This document shows, piece by piece, positions 1 to 8,396 of a stretch of 64,000 nucleotides of DNA (position 1 is its first letter; the number at the start of each line of letters is the position of its first letter). The notes beneath the pieces were generated by a model. It was not told the DNA's origin. It worked only from the letters and a program-made list of their open reading frames with translations, and did not search any database. A program made the translations under genes and the position numbers. This DNA is from NORP294 sp047627915. GTDB taxonomy: Bacteria > Bacteroidota > Bacteroidia > Flavobacteriales_E > Vicingaceae. Location: the NCBI GenBank assembly GCA_047627915.1, contig JBLHTZ010000008.1:9502-73501 (forward strand), in the 5' to 3' direction.

Positions 1-1
1 G

Positions 2-196
2 AAAATTGTGGTGGAAAGCAGGGCAGAGAAGAATCTTGTAGCCATGGATTCAAGATCAGAAGAATTGAGAAATGGTGAAGTATTAACCATCCAAAAAGCA
101 AATTACAAAATTTCTGTGGTGCAGCTTCAAAACCAAAGCTTTGTGAATAGTTTAAGAAATAAATTAAATTGGGGCCTAGATCACAGAAATAGCTAG
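2..196 (+). CDS. nadK: NAD kinase, C-terminal fragment (5' end outside window)
   Basis: The reading frame is open from the first bases and encodes the last 65 residues of a protein. The segments FLVALDSRS-like (here NLVAMDSRSEEL), a following basic beta-strand region, and the terminal KLNWGLDHRNS resemble the C-terminus of Bacteroidota NAD kinases, which phosphorylate NAD to NADP in the cytosol. In this phylum nadK commonly precedes DUF6089 proteins, uppS and bamA, exactly as here, which strengthens the call. The catalytic GGDG motif lies upstream of the window, so the identification rests on the tail and on synteny. Confidence 0.8.
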   Translation, partial: KIVVESRAEKNLVAMDSRSEELRNGEVLTIQKANYKISVVQLQNQSFVNSLRNKLNWGLDHRNS

Positions 197-234
197 TTTA
201 TTGGAATCAATTTCCTTAGTTTTAAAAAACTAAT

Positions 235-242
235 TATATTTG
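235..242 (+). promoter_or_regulatory. Putative Bacteroidota -7 element (TATATTTG)
   Basis: TATATTTG matches the Bacteroidota TAnnTTTG -7 consensus and lies about 20 bases before the ATG of the first DUF6089-like gene. No clear TTTG -33 element is seen 19 bases upstream, so this is a partial match only. Confidence 0.4.
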
Positions 243-262
243 CCGTTTGTATTTTGAATAGA

Positions 263-1222
263 ATGAAAAAACATATACTAATTGCTCTAATAGCAGTAGT
301 TTTATTACCAAATATAGCTGACGCTCAGCAGTGGAAGAGATTTCGGAAGCAAGTGATTGGTGGCGTTGGGGTTACAAATTTTCTAGGCGATTTAGGAGGA
401 GGCTCTGGTGTCGGTAGAGGTTTTATCTGGGATTTAGATGTTCCTGCAACGCGACCATCACTTATGGTAGGTTATCGCTACCAATTTAATAACTTCATGT
501 TTGGCAGGGCCAATATACAGTGGGGTGTTCTGAAAGGGAGCGATGAATATACAACTGAGGAATTTCGAGGAAATAGAAATTTGAAATTTCGCACAGGATA
601 TTTTGAACTAGATTTAATGGCTGAATTTTATCTCATTCAGAATTCAAAAGGTAACCTATATCGTTTGCGAGGAGTTAGAGGAAGAAACGGTTTGAAATTG
701 GACGTCTATCTTTATGGTGGACTAGGATTCATGTACTTTAACCCAAAAGGAGAGTATCAAGGTACCTGGCACAAATTGCAACCTCTTGGTACGGAAGGCC
801 AAGGCTTACCTGGCCAACCTGATAAATACAAACGTACCACATTTACAATTCCATATGGTATTGGACTAGGGAAGTCAATCGATAGATATTGGGGAGTCAA
901 TGTTGAAGCGACTTTTAGACAAACATTTTCGGATTATATAGATGATGTTAGTGGTGAATATTTCGGCAGAAAAAATTTCAGAGACGCATATCAAGGTAAA
1001 TTGTCAGATACAGAAATTAGAAAAATTGCAATACTTTCCGATCCTAGCTTAGGCCAAGGTGGGAACCCTGCAAATGATTTCCGTGACCCCTTCGATGCTG
1101 ATAGAAACGATTTAGTTGGCCAAACAAGAGGAAACTCCTCTAACAAGGATGCATTTATGACTGTAATGGTAAGTGTTTCCAGAAAAATTGTTAAGCGAAG
1201 AAGAAGTCGACCAAAATTCTAA
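263..1222 (+). CDS. DUF6089-like outer membrane beta-barrel protein
   Basis: A 319-residue protein with a Sec signal peptide (MKKHILIALIAVVLLPN...ADAQ) followed by alternating aromatic/Gly strands typical of a small outer membrane barrel. The start of the mature chain (VIGGVGVTNFLGDLGGG) matches the opening of DUF6089 proteins, which usually read GxxNYLGDL. An upstream TTG at 254 is in frame, but the ATG at 263 starts a canonical MKK signal peptide and is preferred. The C-terminus is unusually basic (KRRRSRPKF). It lies between nadK and a second, shorter DUF6089 gene. Function unknown; a structural or assembly role in the outer membrane is inferred from its position next to bamA. Confidence 0.7.
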   Translation: MKKHILIALIAVVLLPNIADAQQWKRFRKQVIGGVGVTNFLGDLGGGSGVGRGFIWDLDVPATRPSLMVGYRYQFNNFMFGRANIQWGVLKGSDEYTTEEFRGNRNLKFRTGYFELDLMAEFYLIQNSKGNLYRLRGVRGRNGLKLDVYLYGGLGFMYFNPKGEYQGTWHKLQPLGTEGQGLPGQPDKYKRTTFTIPYGIGLGKSIDRYWGVNVEATFRQTFSDYIDDVSGEYFGRKNFRDAYQGKLSDTEIRKIAILSDPSLGQGGNPANDFRDPFDADRNDLVGQTRGNSSNKDAFMTVMVSVSRKIVKRRRSRPKF

Positions 1223-1254
1223 TACTAATCTCAAAGTTTTCACGTTACTCGTAA

Positions 1255-1962
1255 ATGATAAGAAGGTTAAGTCTCTCATTATTTTTTATCTTAATTTTTA
1301 CTTCACTCAGCTTTTCTCAAAAAACAGCTGAATTAGGTATTCTTGTTGGTCGGTCCTATTATCTCGGTGAACTTAATCCCAGAACGCATTGGGGAAATGG
1401 AGTTGGTAGCTTAACTTTTGGTGGAGTTTTTCGGTATAATCTAAATGAACGTTACACCTTAAAGGGCTCCATAATTAGAACTACTTTAACTGCGAAAGAT
1501 GAGTTGGAAAGCTTTCAATTTAACAACCAGCGCTTGGCATCTTTCGAAAATACCATAACAGAATTCGCAGGAGAAATCGAGTTTAATTTTTTACCCTATA
1601 AATTGGGAGATAAACGACACTTTTTTAGTCCGTATTTGTTTGTTGGAATAAGTTATTTTATAAATGATGTTTCTACCACAGTTGAGGGTTTTGAACCAGC
1701 ACCAACAAATCAAGATGGTGGAGGAAAATTAGCAATGCCTTTTGGACCGGGAGTAAAGCTAAGTTTAGGTAAAAAATGGGCTTTTTCCATGGAGTGGGGA
1801 TTTCGAAAAACAGGATATGATCTCATAGATGGTTTAGAAAATAGAGTTAATGATGTTTTCGAAAGCGGTAAAACATATGATAATGATTGGTTTGTAGTAA
1901 GTGGATTCATGTTAACTTACAAGATTACAGACGAAGGTCCTTGCCCTGTTTATAATTTTTAA
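1255..1962 (+). CDS. DUF6089 family outer membrane protein
   Basis: A 235-residue protein with an N-terminal signal peptide (about residues 1-21, ending SFSQ). The mature N-terminus ELGILVGRSYYLGELNP and the later FRYNLNERYTLKGS match the DUF6089 family, single-domain barrels found just upstream of uppS/bamA in Bacteroidota. It follows the preceding DUF6089-like gene by 32 bases and is probably a tandem paralogue of it. No catalytic motif is visible. The biochemical role is not known; the conserved position in the nadK-uppS-bamA cluster suggests an envelope function. Confidence 0.8.
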   Translation: MIRRLSLSLFFILIFTSLSFSQKTAELGILVGRSYYLGELNPRTHWGNGVGSLTFGGVFRYNLNERYTLKGSIIRTTLTAKDELESFQFNNQRLASFENTITEFAGEIEFNFLPYKLGDKRHFFSPYLFVGISYFINDVSTTVEGFEPAPTNQDGGGKLAMPFGPGVKLSLGKKWAFSMEWGFRKTGYDLIDGLENRVNDVFESGKTYDNDWFVVSGFMLTYKITDEGPCPVYNF

Positions 1963-1987
1963 ACTCCTATTAAATTTCGCATATTTG
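1957..1987 (+). promoter_or_regulatory. Possible promoter upstream of uppS
   Basis: CATATTTG at 1980-1987 deviates in one base from TAnnTTTG, with TTTT 19 bases upstream at 1957-1960. It overlaps the stop of the preceding gene and would place transcription start about 15 bases before the uppS ATG. Confidence 0.35.
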
Positions 1988-2009
1988 CGGCCCTGAAAAC
2001 TATTAGTAA

Positions 2010-2750
2010 ATGCCTATCCCATCTCATTTTAATTCCGAAAATGTTCCTCAGCACATTGCCATAATTATGGATGGAAATGGACGCTGGGCAAAACAAAATG
2101 GAAAAGCTAGAGTGTTTGGCCACAAAAGCGGAGTTAAGTCTGTAAGGAGCGTTTCAGAAGGAGCTGCAGAAGCTGGTGTTAAATACTTAACTCTTTACGC
2201 ATTTTCCACGGAAAATTGGAATCGTCCGAAAGCTGAAGTTATGGCTTTAATGCAATTACTAGTTTCAACTATTTCAGGAGAAACAAAAACACTAAATAAG
2301 AATAATATTAGGTTAGCTGCTATTGGGGATTTGGCTTCGTTACCTGGCAATTGTCAATCAGAGCTAGAGAAGGCAATAAAGAATACATCTTCAAATACCG
2401 GAATGACTTTGGTTTTAGCACTCAGTTACAGTTCTCGTTGGGAAATACTAAATGCTGTTAATTCGCTGTTAATTGATGTTAAATCAGGAATTTTGGATGC
2501 AACCACTGTAGATGAAGCAATTTTCAATAGCTATCTTTGCACCAAAAATATACCAGATCCCGAATTAATAATTAGAACAAGTGGTGAACACAGAATCAGC
2601 AATTTCCTTCTGTGGCAAGCCGCCTACTCGGAGTTTTACTTTACTGATATTTTGTGGCCCGATTTTAGAAAAGAAAATCTTTGGGATGCTATCACTGATT
2701 TCCAAAACAGAGAAAGAAGATTTGGCAAAACTAGTGAACAATTGAAATGA
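2010..2750 (+). CDS. uppS: Isoprenyl transferase (undecaprenyl diphosphate synthase)
   Basis: This 246-residue cis-prenyltransferase condenses isopentenyl diphosphate onto farnesyl diphosphate to make the C55 carrier lipid for peptidoglycan and O-antigen synthesis. The signature HIAIIMDGNGRWA places the catalytic Asp at residue 21. The region FGHKSG and the C-terminal RTSGEHRISNFLLWQ (189-203) form the diphosphate-binding site. Length is normal for the family. The stop overlaps the bamA ATG by four bases (ATGA), implying translational coupling. The uppS-bamA-ompH-ompH order is conserved in Bacteroidota. Confidence 0.96.
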   Translation: MPIPSHFNSENVPQHIAIIMDGNGRWAKQNGKARVFGHKSGVKSVRSVSEGAAEAGVKYLTLYAFSTENWNRPKAEVMALMQLLVSTISGETKTLNKNNIRLAAIGDLASLPGNCQSELEKAIKNTSSNTGMTLVLALSYSSRWEILNAVNSLLIDVKSGILDATTVDEAIFNSYLCTKNIPDPELIIRTSGEHRISNFLLWQAAYSEFYFTDILWPDFRKENLWDAITDFQNRERRFGKTSEQLK

Positions 2751-5281
2751 GATATTTAAAATTATTCCTTCCTTTCCTGTGTATCTTTTTCTTTGACACT
2801 GTTATAGCTCAAATAACAGTAGACCCTTCACTAGAATTACTCGACTACAATTCGCCAAGAACATATGAGATTGGTGAGATAACCGTTTCCGGAACCCAAA
2901 ATTTAGACCACAGTGCTTTAATTGCTATAGCAGGACTAGAGGTTGGTCAAGAAATTGAAGTACCTGGGGACTTAATTTCAAGTGCCGTTACCAATCTTTG
3001 GAAGCAACAACTTTTTACGGATGTAACAATTTCAGCAACTAAAGTTCAAGGAGAGTTAATCTTTTTGAATTTACATGTTGCAGAACGACCAAGGTTGTCT
3101 AAATACAAGTTTAAAGGAGTAAAAAAAGGGAAACAAGAAAGCTTGCGAGATGAGATTAACCTTACTCGAGGAAAAGTAATCACAGCCAACCTAATTAATA
3201 ACACCAAGCAAGAAATTAAGGAGTACTTTGTTGATAAGGGTTACTTTAATACGGAAGTAGAAATAACGGAAGAAGATGACTCCACGCTAAGAAATACCAA
3301 GGTATTAACAATCAATATTGACCAAAATCAACGCGTAAAGATTGAAAATATCTTAATCGAGGGAAACGATCTCTTCACAAATAAGAAAATTCGTAGATTT
3401 TTAAAAAACACTAAAAAAGCTAGAATATACGGTTTGTTTAAACCATCTAAATACATTAGAAGCAACTTTGAGAAAGACAAACAAGGTATTATTGCTAAAT
3501 ACAATGCTCAGGGCTATCGGGATGCAAAAATCTATTTCGATACACTTTATAAAATATCGGAGAATCGAATTATGATTGAGATGAAGATCTCTGAAGGAAA
3601 AAAATATTATTTTGGAAATTTAATGTGGATTGGAAATACAAAGTATTCTAACTCTGAATTAGATAGAATACTAGGCATTGAACGAGGCGATTTATTTAAC
3701 CAAGACCTGTTTGACCAGAGAATTTATCAGGACCCTAACGGAAGAGATATTAGTTCTCTTTACCTTGATGATGGCTACCTCTTCTTTCAACCTAATGTTG
3801 TTGAGACAGAGGTGAGAGGAGATACCATTGATTTTGAAATTCGGTTGAGAGAAGGACAACAAGCTAGAATTAATGAGGTTCGAATCATTGGAAACACAAA
3901 AACCAACGACCATGTTATTCGCAGAGAACTTAGAACAAATCCCGGAGACTTGTTTAGTAGGGCTGATATTATCCGTTCACAAAGGGAGTTAATGCAATTG
4001 GGTTATTTTAACCAAGAGAGAATGGGTATTAACCCCATACCTGATCAAGAAAGTGGAACAGTAGATATTGAATACACTGTTGAAGAACAACCGTCCGATC
4101 AAATTGAACTTTCAGGTGGCTGGGGTGGTGGTCGAATTGTAGGTAGCTTAGGTGTTACCTTTAACAATTTCAGTGCTAAAAACATGTTTAAAAAAGATGC
4201 TTGGAGACCTTTACCTGCAGGAGATGGGCAGAGACTAAGCGTTAGAGCTCAGACCAATGGGGAATTCTTCCAGTCCTATAATGTTTCATTCACCGAACCA
4301 TGGTTAGGCGGCAAAAAGCCAAACAGTCTTAATGTTACCGGTTATTTCTCTAGACAAACCAATGGAGCAATTAAAACAATCACCGATCAGGTTAGCGGAG
4401 ATAAAATTGATAACCCGAACAGGCAAGCTTTAGGAATTTGGGGAGTATCTGTTGGCTTAGGACAACGACTGCAATGGCCAGATGATTTCTTTACCCTCTA
4501 CAATGAAGTGAGCTATCAATACTATGATTTGCAAAACTGGGGTAACTTCATTTTTAGATCTGGATTTGCACACAATTTAAGTTTTAAAACGAATCTTTCA
4601 AGGAATTCAATTGACGCACCAATCTACACTACAAGAGGAGCGCAAACTACGTTGTCAATTCAGTTAACGCCTCCTTATTCTCTCTTTGATAGTAAAGATA
4701 ATTACGATGAGTTAGACAATCAGGAGCGTTATAAATTTATTGAATTCCATAAATGGAAATTTAATTCTTCTTGGTTTACTCCTTTGGCCGGAAATGAACG
4801 AAAATTAGTATTGAACACAAAAGTTGGATTTGGATACTTAGGTGAATACAACGATAGATTAGGACAATCGCCGTTTGAAAGATTTTATTTAGGTGGCGAT
4901 GGATTGAGCGGTTTTAACTTAGATGGTAGTGAAATTATAGCACAAAGAGGATATGATGATAGAACGCTTTCTCCTGAGACGGGAGCAACAGTTGTATCTA
5001 AATATACCATGGAAGTTCGTTATCCGTTTACGTTGAACCCCAGTGCTACTATTTACGGATTAGTTTTCGCAGAAGCAGGAAACTCTTGGTTAAACTTGGA
5101 AGAATTTAATCCTTTCGAAGTTAAGCGAGCAGCAGGTGTGGGTGTTAGAATCTTTATGCCATTCTTTGGTTTGTTGGGGCTCGATTGGGGATACCGATTT
5201 GATGACGTTCCAGGAAGAGTTGACCCAAACAGTAGAACAGAGTTTCACTTTTCCATTGGCGGAAACATTGGAGGTTGGTAA
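2747..5281 (+). CDS. bamA: Outer membrane protein assembly factor BamA
   Basis: An 844-residue Omp85 protein: signal peptide (about 1-21), tandem POTRA domains through roughly residue 440, then a C-terminal 16-strand barrel. A YIEGN-like motif is seen in POTRA repeats (ILIEGNDLFTNKKIRRFLK; VRIIGNTKTNDHVIRREL). The barrel contains the YLGGDGLSGF segment, and the chain closes with a Gly-rich terminal strand (HFSIGGNIGGW). BamA is the central pore of the machine that folds beta-barrels into the outer membrane. It overlaps uppS by 4 bp and is followed after 20 bp by two periplasmic Skp-type chaperones, the usual functional grouping. Confidence 0.96.
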   Translation: MRYLKLFLPFLCIFFFDTVIAQITVDPSLELLDYNSPRTYEIGEITVSGTQNLDHSALIAIAGLEVGQEIEVPGDLISSAVTNLWKQQLFTDVTISATKVQGELIFLNLHVAERPRLSKYKFKGVKKGKQESLRDEINLTRGKVITANLINNTKQEIKEYFVDKGYFNTEVEITEEDDSTLRNTKVLTINIDQNQRVKIENILIEGNDLFTNKKIRRFLKNTKKARIYGLFKPSKYIRSNFEKDKQGIIAKYNAQGYRDAKIYFDTLYKISENRIMIEMKISEGKKYYFGNLMWIGNTKYSNSELDRILGIERGDLFNQDLFDQRIYQDPNGRDISSLYLDDGYLFFQPNVVETEVRGDTIDFEIRLREGQQARINEVRIIGNTKTNDHVIRRELRTNPGDLFSRADIIRSQRELMQLGYFNQERMGINPIPDQESGTVDIEYTVEEQPSDQIELSGGWGGGRIVGSLGVTFNNFSAKNMFKKDAWRPLPAGDGQRLSVRAQTNGEFFQSYNVSFTEPWLGGKKPNSLNVTGYFSRQTNGAIKTITDQVSGDKIDNPNRQALGIWGVSVGLGQRLQWPDDFFTLYNEVSYQYYDLQNWGNFIFRSGFAHNLSFKTNLSRNSIDAPIYTTRGAQTTLSIQLTPPYSLFDSKDNYDELDNQERYKFIEFHKWKFNSSWFTPLAGNERKLVLNTKVGFGYLGEYNDRLGQSPFERFYLGGDGLSGFNLDGSEIIAQRGYDDRTLSPETGATVVSKYTMEVRYPFTLNPSATIYGLVFAEAGNSWLNLEEFNPFEVKRAAGVGVRIFMPFFGLLGLDWGYRFDDVPGRVDPNSRTEFHFSIGGNIGGW

Positions 5282-5301
5282 TTATACAAATCTGAATTAC
5301 A

Positions 5302-5829
5302 ATGAAAAAGATATTTTTTTTAAGTTTGGTACTCTTTTTGTCTATAGCTAGCCAAGCGCAGAAATTTGCTTACATCGATACGGAGTATATTCTAAGTAAA
5401 GTGCCGGAATACCAAGAAGCACAAAAACAATTAGATGCACTCTCGGAACAATGGCAAAAGCAAACAGAGAAAAGATACGAAGCAATTGAAAAAATGTATA
5501 AGGATCTGCAAGCGGAAGAAATTCTACTGACAGAAAGCATGAAAAACAAACGACAAGAAGAAATAATAAAAAAAGAACAAGAGGCAAGGGATTTTCAGAA
5601 ACAGAAATTTGGAATTGATGGAGAGTTGTTTAAAAAACGAAAAGAATTAATTAAACCAATACAAGAAAAAATTTATAAAGCAGTGCAGGAAACAGCCAAT
5701 GTTGGGAAGTACTCTGTTATATTTGACAAAGCCAGTGACGCAACGATGGTATATTCGAACCCTAAGTACGATAAGAGTGATGATATACTGAGACGGATGG
5801 GAATAAAGCCAGAAGGCGATTCAAAATAA
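5302..5829 (+). CDS. OmpH/Skp family periplasmic chaperone (copy 1)
   Basis: A 175-residue protein with a signal peptide (MKKIFFLSLVLFLSIASQAQ), then the OmpH opening KFAYIDTEYILSKVPEY, a long charged coiled coil (about residues 40-120), and a C-terminal beta segment (YSVIFDKASDATMVYSNPKYDKSDDILRRM). Skp-type proteins are trimeric holdases that carry unfolded outer membrane proteins to the Bam complex. It is 20 bp downstream of bamA and 35 bp upstream of a paralogue, so the three are almost certainly co-transcribed. Confidence 0.93.
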   Translation: MKKIFFLSLVLFLSIASQAQKFAYIDTEYILSKVPEYQEAQKQLDALSEQWQKQTEKRYEAIEKMYKDLQAEEILLTESMKNKRQEEIIKKEQEARDFQKQKFGIDGELFKKRKELIKPIQEKIYKAVQETANVGKYSVIFDKASDATMVYSNPKYDKSDDILRRMGIKPEGDSK

Positions 5830-5864
5830 ATCAAAATTAAAACAACAAACAAAAACGATCAACT

Positions 5865-6368
5865 ATGAAAAAGATGAGAAACATAATTTTAGTAGCAGCT
5901 ACACTTTTGAGTAGTGCTGTTTTCGGTCAAAAGTTAGGACACATTAACTCTAACGAATTATTGTTGGCTATGCCTGAACGAGCTGCCGTTGAAGCAAACA
6001 TTAAAAGAACAGCTCAAGATTTAGAATCAAAGTTAGCAGCTCTAACGAAGGAGTACCAATCACAAGTACAAACTTATCAAGCACAAGAAGCTGCAATGAC
6101 TGATGCTATTAAGCAAGATAAAATAAAAGAAATCACCAACTTAGAAGAACGTATTGGAGAATTTCAGCAATCAGCTCAAAAAGACTTGCAGTCTCAAGAA
6201 GAAAAGTTGTTAAGACCAATAATCGATAAGGCTAAGAAAGCTATTGAAGATGTTGCAAAGGAAAATGGCTTTACTTACATCTTTGATTCAGGTGTTGGAG
6301 TGTTATTATATCAGAAAGATTCTGATGACATTATGCCTTTGGTAAAAAAGAAACTTGGATTAATTTAA
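5865..6368 (+). CDS. OmpH/Skp family periplasmic chaperone (copy 2)
   Basis: A 167-residue paralogue of the preceding gene with a signal peptide ending VFGQ, the KLGHINSNELLLAMPE opening, a Gln/Glu/Lys-rich coiled coil, and a C-terminal ENGFTYIFDSG segment followed by DDIMPLVKKKLGL. Two tandem OmpH genes after bamA are usual in Bacteroidota; they may form mixed trimers or have divided client sets (inference). The gene is followed directly by a rho-independent terminator, which should end the bamA transcription unit. Confidence 0.93.
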   Translation: MKKMRNIILVAATLLSSAVFGQKLGHINSNELLLAMPERAAVEANIKRTAQDLESKLAALTKEYQSQVQTYQAQEAAMTDAIKQDKIKEITNLEERIGEFQQSAQKDLQSQEEKLLRPIIDKAKKAIEDVAKENGFTYIFDSGVGVLLYQKDSDDIMPLVKKKLGLI

Positions 6369-6390
6369 TACCTTTAAAATATCTATTTTA

Positions 6391-6418
6391 GAAGCTACGC
6401 TACAGCGTGGCTTTTTTT
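6391..6418 (+). terminator. Rho-independent terminator after ompH copy 2
   Basis: AGCTACGC and GCGTGGCT form an 8-bp stem (one G-U pair) with loop TACA, followed by seven T residues. The T tract runs straight into the ATG of murI at 6419. Confidence 0.8.
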
Positions 6419-7222
6419 ATGCAAAAAAAAAATCAAAATATCGATAATTCAGCACCAATAGGGATTTTTGATTCTGGAATTGGAGGGGCTTCCATATGGA
6501 ATGAAATCAACCAATTACTGCCTGCAGAAAATAGTATTTACTTGGCAGACAGCAAGTATGCGCCGTATGGAATTCGTTCAAAAGAAGAAATAATCAGATT
6601 AAGTGATAAAAACACAGCACTGCTATTAGAAAAAGGCTGTAAAATTATTGTAGTAGCTTGTAATACCGCAACGACAAACGCCATTAGTTACTTGAGAAAA
6701 AAATACGATGTCCCTTTTATTGGAATTGAACCAGCAATTAAGCCCGCGTCTTTGAAAACTAAAAGTAAAATTATAGGGATTTTGGCCACTAAAGGAACTT
6801 TAAGTAGCTCGTTGTTTCAAGAAACAACCAACCTATACAAAGAAGGGATTGAAATACTTGAACAGGAAGGTACGGGCATTGTAGAGCTGATTGAGAATGG
6901 AAAGCTAAACTCAGAAGGAATGATGCTTTTGTTAAAAAGCTATGTTATACCTATGGTTGAGAAAGGTATTGATCATCTTGTATTGGGTTGCTCGCATTAC
7001 CCTTACTTAATTCCAAACTTGAGAAAAATTTTACCAAAAAATGTTACCATTATTGACTCAGGGTATGCTGTCGCCAAACAAACTAAAGCGGTGTTAGCAC
7101 AAATTAATTTACTCAATGAAAGTTCAATTGCCGGAGAGCATCAATTTTACACCAATGGCACCGTTGATGTATTGAAGCTAATTCTAGAAAATAAATTTAA
7201 TGTTTCAGCAAAAGATTTTTAA
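6419..7222 (+). CDS. murI: Glutamate racemase
   Basis: Converts L-glutamate to D-glutamate for peptidoglycan. The 267-residue product has the substrate motif GIFDSGIGG (Asp18, Ser19) and both catalytic cysteines: ACNTAT (Cys81) and LGCSHYP (Cys191). An in-frame GTG at 6407 lies inside the preceding terminator hairpin and would prepend MAFF, so the ATG at 6419 is chosen. This ATG is the last T of the terminator's U-tract plus the next base, so expression needs read-through or a promoter inside the end of the ompH gene. The 3' end overlaps prfB on the other strand by 4 nt (TTAA). Confidence 0.95.
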   Translation: MQKKNQNIDNSAPIGIFDSGIGGASIWNEINQLLPAENSIYLADSKYAPYGIRSKEEIIRLSDKNTALLLEKGCKIIVVACNTATTNAISYLRKKYDVPFIGIEPAIKPASLKTKSKIIGILATKGTLSSSLFQETTNLYKEGIEILEQEGTGIVELIENGKLNSEGMMLLLKSYVIPMVEKGIDHLVLGCSHYPYLIPNLRKILPKNVTIIDSGYAVAKQTKAVLAQINLLNESSIAGEHQFYTNGTVDVLKLILENKFNVSAKDF

Positions 7223-8310
7223 TAGCTTGTTCCGAACTCCATCAAATAGGTCTTAATAAATTCGTCAAGGCCGCCGTTCATAACGCCGTCAACATTTGAG
7301 GTTTCGTGACCTGTTCGTACATCTTTCACCATTTTGTACGGGTGCATTACATAGTTTCTAATTTGAGAGCCCCATTCAATTTTCTTCTTGTCTGCCTCTA
7401 TTACTGCCCTTTTTTCTAATTTCTTCCGCATCTCCATTTCAAAAAGTTGCGACTTCAATAATTGCATCGCCTTATCTTTGTTTCCCAATTGCGAGCGAGT
7501 TTCAGTGTTATTAATAATAATTCCTGTTGGTTTGTGAGTCAGTCTAACACCAGTTTCTACCTTGTTTACGTTCTGCCCCCCTGCTCCACCAGAACGAAAA
7601 GTATCCCAAGTAATATCAGAAGGATTTACTTCTATCTCAATAGTATCGTCCACCAAAGGATAAACGTAAACTGAAGCAAAGGAAGTATGCCGTTTCGCGT
7701 TAGAATCAAAAGGAGAAATTCTAACTAAACGATGAACACCGTTCTCTCCTTTCAAGTATCCAAAAGCAAAGTCCCCTTCTATTTCGAGACTTACTGTCTT
7801 TATTCCAGCAACATCTCCATATTGCAAATCAAGCTCTTTTACCTTCATGTTGTTCTTCTCAGCCCACATTAAATACATTCGCATTAACATAGATGCCCAA
7901 TCGCAACTTTCAGTTCCTCCTGCTCCTGAAGTAATTTGGAGCACAGCGCTCAATGAATCTTCTTCAGCACTTAACATGTTTTTAAACTCCAAATCATCTA
8001 TGGCAATCAAAGCTCTGTTATAAGAAGTTTCTACTTCTTTAGCGGTCGCAGCTTCTTCTTTGTAAAAGTCAAATAAAACCTCAGTGTCTTCAACAGCAGT
8101 TTTAACTGCTTTATACCCATCCGTCCAAATTTTCTTGTTACGAATTTGCTTCAATAGCTTTTCGGCAGATTTTGAATCATTCCAAAATTCTGGTAGCTGT
8201 GTACGCTGCTCCTCTTCATCAATTTCAATTAATAAATCATCAATATTTAAATAGCCTTTTAATGCTTCAGTTCGTTGTTGAATAGACTTTAATTGATCTT
8301 GTGTTATCAT
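7219..8310 (-). CDS. prfB: Peptide chain release factor 2, in-frame (no programmed frameshift)
   Basis: RF2 reads UAA and UGA stop codons and triggers peptidyl-tRNA hydrolysis. The 363-residue product carries the codon-recognition SPF motif (residues 199-201) and the catalytic GGQ motif (244-246) inside RSGGAGGQNVNK. Many bacteria interrupt prfB near codon 25 with an in-frame UGA that needs a +1 frameshift. Here the equivalent segment LKGYLNIDDLL is encoded without any stop and the frame is continuous from the ATG, so that autoregulatory switch is absent. Convergent with murI, sharing the TTAA double stop. Confidence 0.96.
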   Translation of the reverse strand: MITQDQLKSIQQRTEALKGYLNIDDLLIEIDEEEQRTQLPEFWNDSKSAEKLLKQIRNKKIWTDGYKAVKTAVEDTEVLFDFYKEEAATAKEVETSYNRALIAIDDLEFKNMLSAEEDSLSAVLQITSGAGGTESCDWASMLMRMYLMWAEKNNMKVKELDLQYGDVAGIKTVSLEIEGDFAFGYLKGENGVHRLVRISPFDSNAKRHTSFASVYVYPLVDDTIEIEVNPSDITWDTFRSGGAGGQNVNKVETGVRLTHKPTGIIINNTETRSQLGNKDKAMQLLKSQLFEMEMRKKLEKRAVIEADKKKIEWGSQIRNYVMHPYKMVKDVRTGHETSNVDGVMNGGLDEFIKTYLMEFGTSY

Positions 8311-8329
8311 AGCATTTAAGAAAGAAATC

Positions 8330-8359
8330 CAAAGTTAATCTTTCAGCCTTGGATTTAAA
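8330..8359 (-). promoter_or_regulatory. Putative promoter of prfB
   Basis: Read on the minus strand, TAACTTTG (plus 8330-8337) matches TAnnTTTG exactly, with TTTA 18 bases upstream (plus 8356-8359). It lies about 20 bases before the prfB ATG in the prfB-recQ divergent gap. Confidence 0.5.
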
Positions 8360-8396
8360 GTAATAGTTCATAATTAACCCCTAATTTTATAAACCC

